From positions 1,983,766 through 2,047,765 of the forward strand of contig NC_053133.1 in assembly GCF_010015445.1 (NCBI RefSeq): 64,000 nucleotides of DNA. The letters run 5' to 3'. A program made the translations under genes and the position numbers. A model generated the notes under the pieces. The model had not been told where the DNA came from. It ran no database searches and saw only the letters and a list, made by a program, of their open reading frames with translations. Source of the stretch: Perca fluviatilis (lineage: Eukaryota > Chordata > Actinopteri > Perciformes > Percidae). Below are positions 34,090 to 47,636 of the stretch, one piece after another; within the stretch, counting starts at the first letter, position 1; each line of letters starts with the position of its first letter.

Positions 34090-34535
34090 GGCAGGGATCG
34101 CCCCGCTTCCCAGCATTGCATGCTAGTGGGTTAGCCACTAGCCACTAATTCTACTGCACAATTTAACCAACCAGCCATTTAAGAAACTCTGATGCTATAA
34201 CGCAACTTGTGCACTTATGGTTAGCTCCTATTTATATGTTAGCTTTATCTCATTTAAATTTATATATTTTAGTACTTAACTTTTACTTATATTTTCAGCT
34301 TATATTTCATATTATTATCCTATGTTGTTATTTTATAGTATATGCAATTCTAGATAAACTTACATTTATTTTATTATTATAAGATTTATTTATATTTCTT
34401 TAAATTGTTCCAGGACTATCGTACATGTATTTGATCACTTTTAGCGCACCCTTGGACTGTCACAAAGTAATCTCGTTGTGCTACACAATGACAATAAAGT
34501 GCTTGAACTTAAAAAAAAGAAAGAAAGTTATCTGT
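34090..34535 (+). mobile_element. Possible LINE 3' tail
   Basis: An AT-rich stretch ends TCTCGTTGTGCTACACAATG, ACAATAAAGTGCTTGAA and an A-run. This ending is common to fish L2/Maui-type LINE tails. No coding remnant. Confidence 0.4.
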
Positions 34536-34539
34536 TTCT

Positions 34540-35020
34540 CGTCACTTTGACCACTGACAAGCAAAGAAAACAGGCTCCACCCTCCTACAACCACTATGGC
34601 TGCACCTGATTGGACGAACGCTACAGTGGAAATTACGCCCTAGCAAACAGGTAACCAAGGGGGGTAAGCTTCTCCTCACAACGCGTAGCTCCCATGGCGC
34701 CATTTTGATGCTAACAAGCACCCGCCCGTCGTTAGCATCCCATTGACTCCCATTCATTTTGGCGTCACTTTGACAGCGAATAACTTTACATCTGAAGCGT
34801 TTAAAGACTCTATTTGTCCGTTGTTTATTTCTAAAGAAACACAACAATGTATAAAAGGCTCCATTACCTTGTATCTCACGTTATGGCTCCGTAGCAGATG
34901 CTTTTGTAAAAATAGGTTAACAATTGTTTCATAACCACGAGACTTACTGTCACATAGTAGACAAATTACCGTATAGTACAGGAGAAGCTCAGAGGCAGTT
35001 TGGACTTCCATTAGCTTTTT
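34540..35020. mobile_element. Dispersed repeat fragment
   Basis: Contains CATTGACTCCCATTCATTTT and GGCGTCACTTTGACAGCGAA, strings I associate with an abundant percomorph repeat. No inverted ends found. Reading frames on either strand are treated as shadows. Confidence 0.4.
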
Positions 35021-35024
35021 AAGT

Positions 35025-36090
35025 TTAATTACTAATGTTAACTAGCATGTTAGTGATCAGTAATTAGCCTGTGCCTATGTTATCTCCTTACATATACCTA
35101 CGCTCTCCGTCTCTGTAAGATTGGGAATGATTGAGATTTCTCTCGGCACAGCTACCAGAAGACTTCACACTTTCAGACAGGTTGCTCACGTCACATCTAC
35201 GTCTTCAAGCTCAGTTGGAGGCTGCTCAGTAACGCTCAGCCAGCACCGGGAAAGTGCTTCTAATATCCTTCACTGGTCTCCGTCCAGAGACTCGGGACCT
35301 GTTGGTCCAGTTTATATACTGTCTATGCAGCTAACTCACTTGACCCACTCAGTGTATGAAAGCTCCAGCAGACTGTAAGGGACAGTGTTGGGTTTAGAGG
35401 GACAAGGTGGGAAGGATTAGCTGTTCAGGAACATCTTTCTTCCAGTTTAGCAGGAGATGAGAGAGGATTGTAGAACAGTAAACAGAGATTTGGCTGCCCT
35501 CAATTAACCTGATGTCAGACCACATACAACTCAGAAGCTGAAAGGTACCTCCAATGAGAGTACTCCTAAGGTCAAGTAGGTGTTAGTATTAGTTAAGTAT
35601 CTGCTTCTTAACCTTCTCAAACTGGGAAAGATAAACAAGTTAAGCAACAACTGGCTCCCCACTCCGGCTTCCCTCTCTTCCACAGAGCATCCCGCAATGT
35701 GCTGGTGCGGAAATTAGTACCATAATCTCTGCTATAGAGCAAGTGGATTAACAGAGAAAAGGATTAGAGTTTGATCAACCAGCTCCTCACTTCTGTACTG
35801 AGGTGAAGGGATCAGAGGGGTGTGCTTAGAGAGTCAGAGATTAAAAAAAATATATATATCAGGCATTTCAGAGTTGTATATCTAAACTACACAGGATTAT
35901 ATGATTTTTATGACAGCAGGATTTTTTCCTGCAAACTTGTGCATATACAGTACTATATGAATCTGACATACTGTAACCAAAAGCATGCAGTTTTAGATTT
36001 TTAATATTTTTTCATACATACATTATGCATTACATATGAATAGACTTAATTGCTGTTATTATAGGCATTTCTGTTTGTCTCGAACAGTCA
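35025..36090. other. No recognised feature
   Basis: No splice-bounded coding block or repeat ends supported. Confidence 0.45.
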
Positions 36091-36161
36091 CTTTATTTAT
36101 ATAGATTTATATAGCACTTTTCACACATAAAAATGAAACACAAACCACACACACACACGCA

Positions 36162-36166
<5 letters not shown>

Positions 36167-36205
<39 letters not shown>

Positions 36206-36216
36206 ACACACACTCA
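36167..36216. repeat. (CA)n microsatellite, interrupted
   Basis: About 24 CA units with interruptions, preceded by CA-rich sequence from 36147. Confidence 0.93.
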
Positions 36217-36339
36217 CACACACAGATATACACATATAACACAATCTTATTTACTGTCAATGGTGCAACAAAACACAGACTGGCCATCAAATATTTCTGC
36301 TCTACATTTGGGAGAATTGTACATGTTCACTGTGGTGTG

Positions 36340-36790
36340 TGTGTGTGCATGTGTATATGTGTTTTGAGTCCCCTGATGTACTCCCTGTACACACATAACC
36401 GTGCAGCCACTATCGACTCCAACACCACCATCGAGTCTGCTGACGACACAGCTGTGGGGGGGTCTACCTGAAAGAAGTTGAGGACCTGACTTGCTGGTCA
36501 ACCTAACTATGCCCCCCCTTAATATCAACGAGCTTCAAGTGTCCACATCACTGAGGGCCTGACCTGGGCGCTGCATACTGACTCAGTGATGATTGTTACA
36601 CCTCAGACATACACCTCAGGAAATTCTGGGGATCCCCTCAAATACTGAGGGATTTCTAGTCCTGCATCATCGAGATTGTCCTGACGGGGAACATCACTGT
36701 CTGGTACGGCAACAGCCATGAACAGGACCGCAAGGCCCTGCAAAGAGTGGGGCGTTGGTCTGAACATACAATAGGCCCTACCCTGCCTCA
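36340..36790 (+). mobile_element. LINE reverse transcriptase remnant
   Basis: Plus-strand frames contain LSPLMYSLYTHNRAA then SADDTAVGGS, a form of the YADD catalytic block (FADDTAVVG in intact relatives). Further on come HITEGLTWALHTDSV and GNITVWYGNSHEQDRKALQR, motifs of the C-terminal region of fish Rex/L2-type elements. Multiple frameshifts and a loss around 36470-36520 show it is dead. Confidence 0.75.
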
Positions 36791-37109
36791 AGGATATTTA
36801 CACGAGAATGATTTAAGATCCAAACCACCCAGGTAACAGCCTTTTCTCCTTGGTGAGGTGAGAAAAAGGTACTGGCTACCGAGAGGCACGTGTGGATTAA
36901 AGAAACAACTGAATTACGCAACAACTGCCCTTTACAAGGTATAGGCTTTAAACCACGCATTCAGTTCATGGGGATTCACTGAAGCTCTTCCTAAACTATG
37001 ACTGGCCAGCAGAGGCTCAGAAAGAGCTTAGCCTAGCCTAGCAGCCCGAGGGCCACTGTACACATCACATCCTATACACACATTTATTATACAAACATAT
37101 ATATGTATA

Positions 37110-37235
37110 TATATAATTAAACCATACAAAAAAGAATGGATGTAGCATTAGCGTCCATTGATAGTCCATTGATTTGTGCCATTTTGAAGCCGTGAGTTTG
37201 CATTTTGGCCGTCGCCATCTTGGTATTTTTTATTT
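37110..37235. mobile_element. Dispersed repeat fragment
   Basis: Contains GAATGGATGTAGCATTAGCG and GTGCCATTTTGAAGCCGTGA, strings seen in a common fish repeat. Boundaries uncertain; it abuts the MITE copy at 37240. Confidence 0.35.
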
Positions 37236-37239
37236 TTTT

Positions 37240-37621
37240 GTTTTTCTTTTAATAAGCATGGAACATTGAACAGTCAACATAGAACATTTATCACAAAAGC
37301 TAAAGTTGGAATAATAAAAAAAAAAAAAACTTTCTGTAAAGTGAAATGTCTGATCTGCCTCAGTATATTACTGCTTCTGCCATCATGTAATAATAACAAA
37401 GTTATACAAAATAAATGAAAATCCACTGAAAATAGGATATTTCTGTTAACAACCTGTGATATGTCACATTATTACAGCATTACAGTAAATATAATAATAA
37501 AAAGAGGTATAAAAAATGTTAAACCAAATATTACTAAATATTGCACATTTGATTAATCACGGTCGTCACGGTTAGCTAATCGCATTCTTTCAAATCCCGA
37601 TTGCGATTTGGTTCAGCCCTA
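37240..37621. mobile_element. Truncated, reversed copy of the kcnh6-intron MITE
   Basis: The right end GATTGCGATTTGGTTCAGCCCTA (terminal GGTTCAGCCCTA) is the reverse complement of the left end at 25661. CGGTCGTCACGGTTAGCTAA and internal strings (TCTGATCTGCCTCAG, TATTTCTGTTAACAA) match in inverted order. The opposite terminus is missing, so it is truncated. Confidence 0.8.
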
Positions 37622-37624
37622 TGA

Positions 37625-38180
37625 TGAAGTGAAAACACAGTGACGGGGTCAAAGTTTAGGATGAAAACATGGGCAACATCCAAAAACGTTCAAATTCAAG
37701 GCTATTGTGATGTCCACAGGGCCATGGTTAAGCATAGCTAAGGATTGGGCACAGTGGGAGTACGTTTCACTGGAATTGTTCCATATAATTACATGTGACA
37801 AATAAAAATGATGGATTGATTGATTGACTGATTATTGAAATTTTCCCCTCAAGGGACTTTCTTATTAATCAACTCATGAAAAAAAGAACGTGCCAGCTTT
37901 GAAGAGCACACAATATTTCAAGTTCTTATTAGTATCAAACTGTTGTCAAAGAGAGTGTCACTTACATAACCCACAGCTGTTGCTGTACTTGTAAACAGTG
38001 TGGAAGGATTTATTTATTCAGAGTGCTATTACAGTACATGTCTGTATTTCCATCAGGACAGGGTGTTACGACCCCTCCCTTTCTGCCTGCTGAGGCTTCA
38101 TCGGCCTTCTCCTGGGAGGGTCATTCAGGTACAGTAATAGGCTGTGTAGGCTTCAGCCTAGTCTATTTCTACCAGTCCTG
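37625..38180. other. No recognised feature
   Basis: Only ordinary sequence with a short GATTGATTGATTGAC-like run near 37815. Confidence 0.45.
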
Positions 38181-38186
38181 TATCAT

Positions 38187-38187
<1 letters not shown>

Positions 38188-38230
<43 letters not shown>

Positions 38231-38233
38231 TCC
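38188..38233. repeat. (TC)n microsatellite
   Basis: TC run with one GTC interruption. Confidence 0.93.
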
Positions 38234-38543
38234 TAGGCTCCACATCTCTCCTGGTTTGGGTTTGTTCTGGCATTTTTGTTGCAGTCAACATTCATCCACA
38301 CATTCTTCACTGATCCGTACACTCCACTCAACACTGATGCCATTACTCACCACACCTCATGTTTTTGTAAATAGATATCTTCTTCTTATTTACCTTTTCT
38401 GAAAATCATAAGATCATGGTTACTGTCCATTGCAGACAAAAGGGAAGGGAAGGGGTGGGGGGCATCTGTCTGTGAGAGTTAGAAAGATGTAAGAGGATGA
38501 GGATGTGAGCTGTGTTTTATCTCAGCTGTTCTGTTCTCTATCA

Positions 38544-38544
<1 letters not shown>

Positions 38545-38606
<62 letters not shown>
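38545..38606. repeat. (CA)n microsatellite
   Basis: About 31 CA units. Confidence 0.96.
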
Positions 38607-38608
<2 letters not shown>

Positions 38609-38609
38609 T

Positions 38610-40540
38610 GACAAAGTGACAGAGGGGAATGGACAAGGCGGAGAGTCTCATTTGCAGACACACTCTCCTCCGCTCCATCACTATTTGGCAGACAAAGAAA
38701 AGAAAAACTAAAAGAGGAAAAGGTGCAGATCTTCATATCCATAGACCCACCGAGACGGCTTAATATTATACAAGCCGGCTGGCTGCAGGCCAACTGGCTA
38801 AGCTTGTTATGTTCCTAGCCACGTTCAGAGCTGAAGAAACCCTGCTTGAATCCAAAGGTGTCATTCATCACAGGAAAATACAATGTACATAGTTTCATTA
38901 ATTATTAATATCAATGGATGAGCATTACAAGATCTGGACCACTTCATATCTCGTGTGACCTCCTGATAAACAGCCATTACTGAACTGAGTGACTGTTGAC
39001 ATGTGCACCGTCTCAAAAGTGTAATACGCATCGGGGCGATTGAGCAAGCTACAGAGATACCATGTGGGGACCGCAAGAACTCTCACTGTCTGCTTGTGTT
39101 TACTTAATTTAATAGTAAAGATAGTCTGGATCAACGGAAGTACATTTCCAGAATAATCCCTGACATCCGGAACATCTGGGTATTCCCTTCCGCTTCTGCT
39201 CTCTGTGTTGCTTGCTTGCTGTTTGAAGTAAGGCATTTTAAAGTGATGTGCTGTGACAATTTAAACAGACTGAGGCTGTGAATGAAATCATTCACTTATT
39301 TACTTCCACTACTGACCACGTATATGCCTAGAGGACTCTATTGTGCATCAAGTAGCAAAATCAAAAATCTATTTTCTGCTAATAAGGTCAATAGGCGCCT
39401 AATGTAGTTGGTTCTGTTGTTGCAGAACACAGCTTGCTACCAGCGGCTCCTGGTAAATGACCATCAATTTTACATTGCATTGTGCGATTATTTGAGTGTA
39501 CTATATATGATGGCGGACCGTATATGGCAAACATGCTATATAGTGGATACTGTGGAGAGTGAATGCTTTTGGACACCTAAGATAAAGGTCTGCAACAAAT
39601 CAAACATTTTTCCTAAAGGAAACTGATTTCCTTGTGCAGAATGGGTACAATGCCAGGGTGGAAGAGTCATCGTGAGTGGCTGAATATATTGTTCACTGTA
39701 AATGTCATGAGAATGGGATAAAAAGACATTTGTGTTACGTGTTGCTTTAGCCTTTACTCACACTGTTCAGTGTGAGAAATTGTTGAACGATGCTGGTCAT
39801 AGAAGACAATGAGAAGGCCACATTAAAAGCCCTGAATTCCTGCCAGCTCCACTATGACCTTTGACCTCGCTGGAAATGAGCATGAGGAAAGGGAATGTCC
39901 CCCCTTGGACATGAAGAGTAATGACTCTAGTTTCATTAATCAGATTAACAAGTCCTGATCAACGTCGCCTTGTGTCATTGTCGCGGGGGAATCCCGGCAG
40001 CACCCTAACTACTGTCCCATTACCTTGAAAACTTTCGGAGTTCAACTGTTTGAGTGCAGAAAGAAACAGTCAGCCATTACTGTATGCACGCCTCCGACAT
40101 ACATCTCACCCAGAACACACCGGCATCCCTAATTACCTGTGTATTAATCACCATGGAAGCCCAAGCAATACAAAGTGGAGGTAAACAGATTAAATTCACA
40201 GGACTTACCTTAGCTTAACTCTGCTGTGTTATTCACTCTGTGTAATTGTTGTTGTCGTTATTGATTCTAGTGATTATGATAATTATAACGCCCACTCAAA
40301 ACCAAGTACGTTACCGTAGAGCATGTTAAAGTGGCAAATGAAACAACATAAGTATCATGTTTATCAGGGGACGGATCTTAGGGGTTTTAATGAGCTCGTT
40401 CTGGAAGTCTTTAGTCTACAGACTGAAATCTTATTGACTCTCTGTTCCAGTACAGCATTTCTTACTGGTCCTAGTAAACCACTAGGTGGCAGGGCACAAC
40501 AATCTTTCCTTATTATTCTTGAAGGTAATATGCATAATAG
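38610..40540. other. No recognised feature
   Basis: Nearly 2 kb without supported coding, repeat-array or transposon signal. It looks like single-copy intron or intergenic DNA. Confidence 0.45.
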
Positions 40541-40546
40541 CAAATA

Positions 40547-40703
40547 CACACACACACACACACACGAGATACAATCTAGCTATCCTACACCCCAGCTCTG
40601 AGCCTCATACAGGTGTGTTGTTCTGAGAGGGCTGGGCATGGATCTGGATGACAGGATGGAAAAAGAAATTGGTGTGTGTGCTTTTGTTCACGTAGCATTT
40701 GCC

Positions 40704-40735
<32 letters not shown>

Positions 40736-40900
40736 TCATGCAGACAGTTAATATTGGTGTTGAACCCCCCCCGTCCCTCTGATCTTGGCCACCAGCTGTC
40801 CTCTGATAAGTGATGTAACATTACTCCATCTTCTAACATTGATACTACACGCACATACACACGCACACGTGCGCGCACACACACACACACACACACAAAT
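40547..40900. repeat. Cluster of three short CA/GT arrays
   Basis: CA at 40547-40565, GT at 40703-40731 and CA at 40877-40898, with CACGCACACGTGCGCGCACA between. Reading frames here are low-complexity. Confidence 0.9.
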
Positions 40901-40904
40901 GCCA

Positions 40905-43010
40905 TGCGGTTGACCACTGAACCTTTTTCTAGATTGTTTGGGGATGAGAATCTGTGGAAGGACAAACTACTCCAGACAATAAGTTATCATCCTCCCTCAC
41001 CTGTAATAGAGACAAATAGCTGTGTTGATCTGTGTGTTTCTGTGGCACAGTGGGAGCTGGATTGTCCTGGTGTGTGAGCCTGTTTATATGTGCAAGTGTG
41101 TATGCTTCAAACATGTACATACGAAATAACGCCAGTGGAGCTGTTTATTTGATTGATGCAGCAAACTGATGGGAGCAGGGTGGTTGGGAAGTTGACAAAG
41201 CTCCAGCCTGACAGGGGGATCCATTAAACTAGCTGTCCGTCCCAGAGGGCTCCCGCCCTGGATAAAGAACATGGTGTTGAGTGGAGCCCTGGCCTCAGTT
41301 TGTTCTTATTATCTCTTATCCAGGCCTGGAAACCTTAAGGTGGAGGACTGGATTGGCAAAAACATGTCTGGTATTCCCATGTTGTTACTAATAAGAGAAA
41401 TAAATAAAAATGACTACTTGAAAAGTAAAGGTTACTCCCTGGAAGTTGTAATTCACTAAAGTATGTCTTAGGTGAGGTGAGGAGTCTATATTTTACTTAG
41501 TGCAGTCATATTTCTTGCCATTTAAAAATAACCTAAGATAGTTTAGTGGGCATTCGAGTGAGTGGAGTAAGCCAGAATTTATTATTTCAACTGCGATCTG
41601 ATTTTAGCTGAGGCTATGATGAAAGCAATAACTTACTCTAGTGATTGGTATCTGCAATACTATCACTGAATGTCAAATAGGTATTTGTTCCTAGGAAGCA
41701 CTCAGTGATACATACTAATATCTTAAAGATCAATTGTTTTGCGGATGATGCAGAAGATGAATAAAGAGAATGATTACATATAACAGGAACATGCCAGAAT
41801 CAATCTAACACAATTCTCTCTCTTGATCGAACTAATCCCTTCCTTCCATAGTCCCTCCCTACCACTTACTATTAGAGCAAAGTTAATCAGAAAAGCCTGT
41901 TTCCAATCTAGAGCACTCTCTTCCTTCCTCTGCCTTCATTAAGTCTTCCCATCCACTCTCTTCTATTGACAGGATTGAGAAATTAGAGAATGAAGTAATG
42001 GAGGGAAGGTGACTGATCACAGATACTTATGCTTGAGAGATGAAGAGTGAAGTGTAATAAAGCGGTCCAAGGTCCACAGCAGCACCCTACCTTTACCCAG
42101 AATTGGCTCCTCCAAATATGCTGTGCATATTGTGAAGACAAGGTGTGATTTTCAGAGTGCAAAAAAAACGTACAAAATGGCAACATGACACTATCTTAAT
42201 AACATCTTGTTTAGGAATATATTGTAGTACACTAAATGCAATGTGATGTTGATGTAAGTAAAGGGATGCTCAAGAGTGCGTGACTGCAGATCAGGCAACC
42301 ATGATCAAACTTCCAACACATTATGGATTCATTTCATTTGTGAGAATTACATTTTACGTAACATATGGTCATGCGATTGAAAGAGCCTCAACACCTGAGT
42401 GTGTTTCCTAGATGGGAATCAGCTGGGATTGATGTATTTGCATCAATCAGCTGTTTCTCAGTAGCAATGGAATAAAATGCAGGGGATATATTTGTGAACA
42501 GCTGTTTGTAACTTTCACTTTAGCCTATAAGTTAGGTGTAGAACCTGATGGTATCTGTTCTGACTTACAGTGTGAAAGCATTTGTGAATTTTGGCATCCA
42601 TTGTTTTGGTCTTGGTTGAGCTTGTTTGTAAAAGATGTTCAAGCATTTTAAATTTGTGTTAACTGTATGCAATTTGTGTCAAAGCAACAAGAAATGTGTT
42701 AATTGTAAAGCCTACACAGACAGATGTGCTAACTGTGTTAACAGTTTAGGAAAGTTGTTAAAAGTACTGAAAAAATTGTCATAGCGATCGTAAAAAAAAC
42801 TGTAAACTGGATCCAAAAACCTGTTTAATTTACACCCAGAGGGGACAGGTTCAGGTAGTTTGCTAGCAGAAAGGTGGACGAAGTGGACAAAATTGGCGCT
42901 TACCCACTGATAGTACCAGCTCGGCTCTGCTGGAGGTGTGTTGTTTTTTATTCTCGGCATGTGGCTGTTTGCCAGAAGACACATTTAGTTTCTAAAGAAG
43001 CTGGAGACAG
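40905..43010. other. No recognised feature
   Basis: About 2.1 kb of ordinary-looking sequence, with no supported exons and no paired ends. Confidence 0.45.
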
Positions 43011-43016
43011 CAAAAA

Positions 43017-43230
43017 CGCAAATTTACGAATCCTACTATGGCCACGCCAAGACCCGGCCTATAATAGCAGCTCGATTGGTTGGGGTTAGGCATTGACCTT
43101 GAGGGGTTAAGGTTAGGATAAGCCGATTTTTTTTACATGTAAGCATGGACGCCTGGCCAATAGCAGTGTGTGAATGCTACTGAAGGGCGGGTCTTGGCGT
43201 GGCCATAGTAGAATTCGTAATTTCGCATTT
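43017..43230. mobile_element. MITE with about 45-bp inverted repeats
   Basis: The left arm contains ACGAATCCTACTATGGCCAC then GCCAAGACCCG. The right arm is the complement: CGGGTCTTGGC then GTGGCCATAGTAGAATTCGT. Beyond these, GCAAATTT and AATTTCGC also pair. One to three mismatches in about 45 bp; non-coding. Confidence 0.8.
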
Positions 43231-43389
43231 AGGACACCCCCGTCTGTCGCTAGCAATGATGACGCAGTGATTAGTGACGATTCTCTCTGACCAATCAGTA
43301 GTCTGCAGGTTTTCACGTCACCTTTTGGTATCGCCTCAGCTCGCTTGGAACCTCAACGGAGGTGATACTAAAAAAACGTACCTGTTGGC

Positions 43390-43463
43390 AGGTACTAGAG
43401 ATGGCCCGATACCAGTTTTTGCTTCCCGATACCAATTCCGATACCTGAACTTGTGTATCGGCT

Positions 43464-43464
<1 letters not shown>
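43390..43464. mobile_element. DNA transposon end cut by a microsatellite
   Basis: GAGATGGCCCGATACCAG followed by repeated CGATACC motifs resembles the start of an abundant fish hAT-like repeat. It runs straight into a CA array where the rest would be expected. Confidence 0.5.

Positions 43465-43556
<92 letters not shown>
43465..43556. repeat. (CA)n microsatellite
   Basis: About 45 uninterrupted CA units. Confidence 0.97.
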
Positions 43557-43558
<2 letters not shown>

Positions 43559-43559
43559 A

Positions 43560-45840
43560 TAAAAGGGTACAACTGTGACCGCACAGGATGGTGTGTGAGT
43601 GGCTTCAGGCTCCTTTACTGGATGTAACAGTTTAATAAGCCACCTGTAAAGGATCAACAACCGAGCTGTCCAAATGTCTCTACCAGTGGCATTGTGTGAG
43701 TCTACGGTGTCAAACACATACAGCATAGTCGGCTGGATGTCTCGCTCACTTCACTCTGCTCACGACACACACACCGCTATTAACAGATTACATGTCAGTA
43801 CTGGAGCACTAGTCTACAGCCTTGATGTTCCACTTCTGGGATTGCTCCGGTGCCGTTTTCCTCCAATTTCTTTGTGCTCCTCAGATCTCTGCAGGGTAAA
43901 TCCAGTCCAGCATCCCCACTGAGTGAAAAACACGACGTAATACCCACACACTTAAAAGTATGTATCACACATCACAAACATCTACACGTGTGTAAGCACG
44001 TAGACACACAGGTTCCTACAGATTACATGTCAGGAGTGTTCCACAGCACCGGCTACATGCTATGAAAACAACAGAGGTCAGAAGAAATTGACACGCTGAG
44101 GTCCATCCTGGTAACGCTCGCATGTTCAATTACATTTCCTTCAAGCTGATAAGACACAAAATGCAAATGGGGGAAAAAAGAAATCGGAGAGCATGTTCTC
44201 TACACTTCCCTTCTAATTTCACTTTTTGCTACAGTTGTCTGGTTTTCGAGAGGGAGATGAAATTAAAATCAAGTTATGACATGTTTTAAAAGCACTCTGC
44301 TTGCTTTTCCGACGTTCATCATTTGAGAATGAAAATTCACACATCACAGGGTCTGCCTGGAGGGTTTGTGGATCTCATTCGGGTCTGTTCATTATAATTG
44401 CATCATGGAGCTTGGAAGGATGACTGTGACCCTTCTGACCCTTCATCATTTCACATGCATGCGCAATCAAATTGAACAGGAATCACAGAGTGATATGCAC
44501 ACCTGACTGCACATGAGATATTGTTTTTGGTATTTTTGCATAGAATTGAACAGAATTACAGTGAGTGCAACGCAAGGAAGTTCTTTGATATTGTACCAAC
44601 CCCACCCACCCTATAAACCCACTCACCATACAGCCACACATTTACGTAATTTAGTACATATTTGTAATGTACTATAATACATTTTCTCTTTAGGACTTTA
44701 AATAAAAGTCAAGAGTGCTGACAAATATGAGTGTATAACTACACATACATACATACATACATACAAACAAACACACTCTCACACACACACACACACATTA
44801 AAACAAAGAGGGAGGGCGGTCCATAATTAATGAAATGGTATTAGAAAAAGGAAATAAATAAAATAATAGTAGTGATAGGTAATAAAAACATGAGATATTT
44901 TAAACTCACCACTGATTCTATGATCAGTATACCAATGCACCTGGACAGGATTTGGTTTGACATGGTTTCATATATAAATTGGGTTAATTAAAGCTCCATA
45001 CACCTCTATCAGCTTGGCAAATATGGATTCCATCAGGAAGTCCTCATTAACAAGAGAGATATTTGATATTACTATTATCTGGGAGAAGCTCCTCAATTAA
45101 AGAGACCCTGGAAGTGAAAAGGACTTATTTCACAAGGGCTGCCTGCATTGTCTTTATTCTTTTCGACAGACATGTTCCATTGTGTTAGCAGCAGGGAACA
45201 TGCATGTATGTTTAGTATGTATGTATGTAATGTGTTTGCATATAATGAGTAATTTGAGGAGGAAAAGAAGCACAGCCTCTTTACAGCATTAACTATTTAA
45301 CACAATAAAGGTAAAGGTAAATCTGGTCACTTCTGCTTAAATAAAAAACACTATGGCCTCTCCAGGGTTCAAGACAGTCTATGGGTCAAACACACATGTT
45401 TTATATGGGACTATGTGGACAGTGGCAGGTGGAAGAGTGATAGGGAGAGGAGAAAGAACAAGTTTCATTTCCTGTCCAAGGCTGCAGTTATTTAATATGA
45501 TGAAGTGTCCCATCCTTCGGTGTCCCTGTCTGCCGGACGTTCCTGCACTCTCACTGTTTAAAGAGCAGACAGGAATGCACACTTAAGCCGGACAGGTATG
45601 TACTGTACATTACAAATTCTCCAGGAAGAATCAGATAGAGATAAAAGAGGACTTTCTCCGAGTTTCTATTTGACCAAAACATCCCAGAGCTCACAGTTTG
45701 AGATGTTATTCAACCCAGAGCATTCCCGGATCAGAACAGGAGAGGAACAAAGGTTACAGAGGTCACAGGAAAACGGTAATACAGAGCACCACACACCACG
45801 CGCTAGAATCAAGAGCATGCAGACGCGCTGTATCCACGAG
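43560..45840. other. No recognised gene
   Basis: Contains only a short (ACAT)n run at about 44742-44765 and a CA run at 44780-44799. No exon supported. Confidence 0.45.
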
Positions 45841-45844
45841 CAGG

Positions 45845-46300
45845 AGCGTGTGTGTGAAAGTGTGTGTGTGTCAGAGAGAACTCCGGCAGGGCCCAGGTGG
45901 TGCGAATAGTGCCAATTTTAAGGTCAGTTAATGTCATTTGAATAGAAGAGCTTATTTGAATGGAAAATTCCGCGGGTGTACATCATTTTCATGGTCTTTG
46001 ACAAAGGTAAGCGCACACAATGGGCAGTCGGCCGTCATTTCCATAAAATTAAGCAAACACTTAAAATACTTATGCACTGTATGGTATGGGCTGTATGTTT
46101 ATGGCTTGAATACATATATGCAAATCTATATGTTTTTTTTTGTCTTTAATCAGTGATATCCCTCTCCATTTTCTTTGCTGATATTCCTTTGTGTGCACTT
46201 TTCTGCCCTCTGTGTTGCCCTCTCCGTCTCTCTCCCACTCCCTCACTCACTCTCTCCGTCTTTCAATGTGGTTATGCAATGTCTCTCTTTCTCAGCAGCA
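45845..46300. other. No recognised feature
   Basis: Ordinary sequence followed by pyrimidine-rich CTCTC sequence leading into the GA array. Confidence 0.45.
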
Positions 46301-46308
46301 TAGGCTGA

Positions 46309-46311
46309 GAA

Positions 46312-46377
<66 letters not shown>

Positions 46378-46378
46378 G
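46309..46378. repeat. (GA)n microsatellite
   Basis: About 33 GA units with minor interruptions. A (CAC)n run of about nine units follows at 46460-46487. Confidence 0.95.
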
Positions 46379-46489
46379 GGGATATACTCTGATGTACATT
46401 CCCAGCTTTCCCAAGCCTTTCTTTCCTCACCTGAAACATGAAGAAGTAACCGCCCCTCCAACCACCACCACCACCACCACCACCACTAT

Positions 46490-47540
46490 CTACAAAAGCA
46501 GTGCTAATTTCCAAATGAGGGTAGAAGCCTGTGAATGCAGCACATGTCCACTGCTGTATGCTGACATGCTCATTTACCAGCCGGCCTCTTCAAAACACAA
46601 TCCGTAATTGTCTCCTCTGTATGGAGCAACTTTGAAACAGTTTGTAATCGCCATGCTCTGTGGTTTAACTAAGCGGCAAGTTTTTGGCAAACAAGCAACA
46701 AGGCTTGTTAACTGTAATGAGCCAATCGCTTGCATAAGAGCAAGAGGAAGACAGTGAGAGAGGAAGAGGATCAAGTAGTAGGGGGAGAAAATTGTGGGAA
46801 AAGGGTCAAAACAATAGTGTAAGGAAAGAGAAATTGAGGGAGTGTGTAAGAGAAGAGGAAATTGGCAAAGGGTGATAAATCAGCTGCAGTTATAAGATGA
46901 CATGGGGGCTTTAAAAAGCTGGTGGCAATAAAAAACAAGCATCATCATCTCTTCATTTAATTGAGGATGAAAGAACAACAAACACCGTCCAGCACCTGCT
47001 CCCTAATTTAAAGGGACAGCTTCATTAACTGTGGGAACGTTGTTGCCTTGGTAACGGGGGGGGGGGAGAGATGGTAGAGAGAGTGGAACTGAAAATAAGG
47101 AACGGGGACTTATGTCAAGGTTTGAGGAGGAAAGGTTCGGTGGAATGTTACAGTGCTGCTGACATGCAAGTGCAGAGTGTGTGTTTTTGTGTGTGTGTGT
47201 GTGTGTGCGCATGCGATTGTCATTGCTGACTGTCACTAGGTGTTGGTTTATAAGCTGTGTGATAGAAACCAGAGTGTAAGAGAGAGCCTGAAGCTCATCT
47301 GTTGCAGCTGTTAACTTCTGCAGACACACACAGACACTGTCCCAGTCCCACACAAATGCACACAGCCATCACATCCACATCCATCCTCGGAGCCTGTGCT
47401 TCTCTCCTCTTGCTCTTTCTCTTCCTGCGGCCCATCTGTCTATTTTTCTCCGCCCCTCCCTTCATCTCCTTCTCCTCTTCTGTCTGTGGTCAGAGGACAA
47501 GGCTGGAATGAGTAATATGTAAACCTCCCCATCAACACAT
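46490..47540. other. No recognised gene
   Basis: Includes a G-run at 47057-47065 and a GT run near 47190-47206. Nothing else supported. Confidence 0.45.

Positions 47541-47544
<4 letters not shown>

Positions 47545-47636
<92 letters not shown>

Noticed and set aside
37060..37115. Possible TATA/promoter from TATATATGTATATATA
   Set aside because: AT-rich run without any downstream gene or start-site evidence.
43313..43726. 137-codon minus-strand frame
   Set aside because: Cys-Val runs come from the CA array; the rest crosses a transposon end.
46191..46607. 138-codon plus-strand frame
   Set aside because: Composed of GA- and CAC-repeat coded residues; no homology seen.
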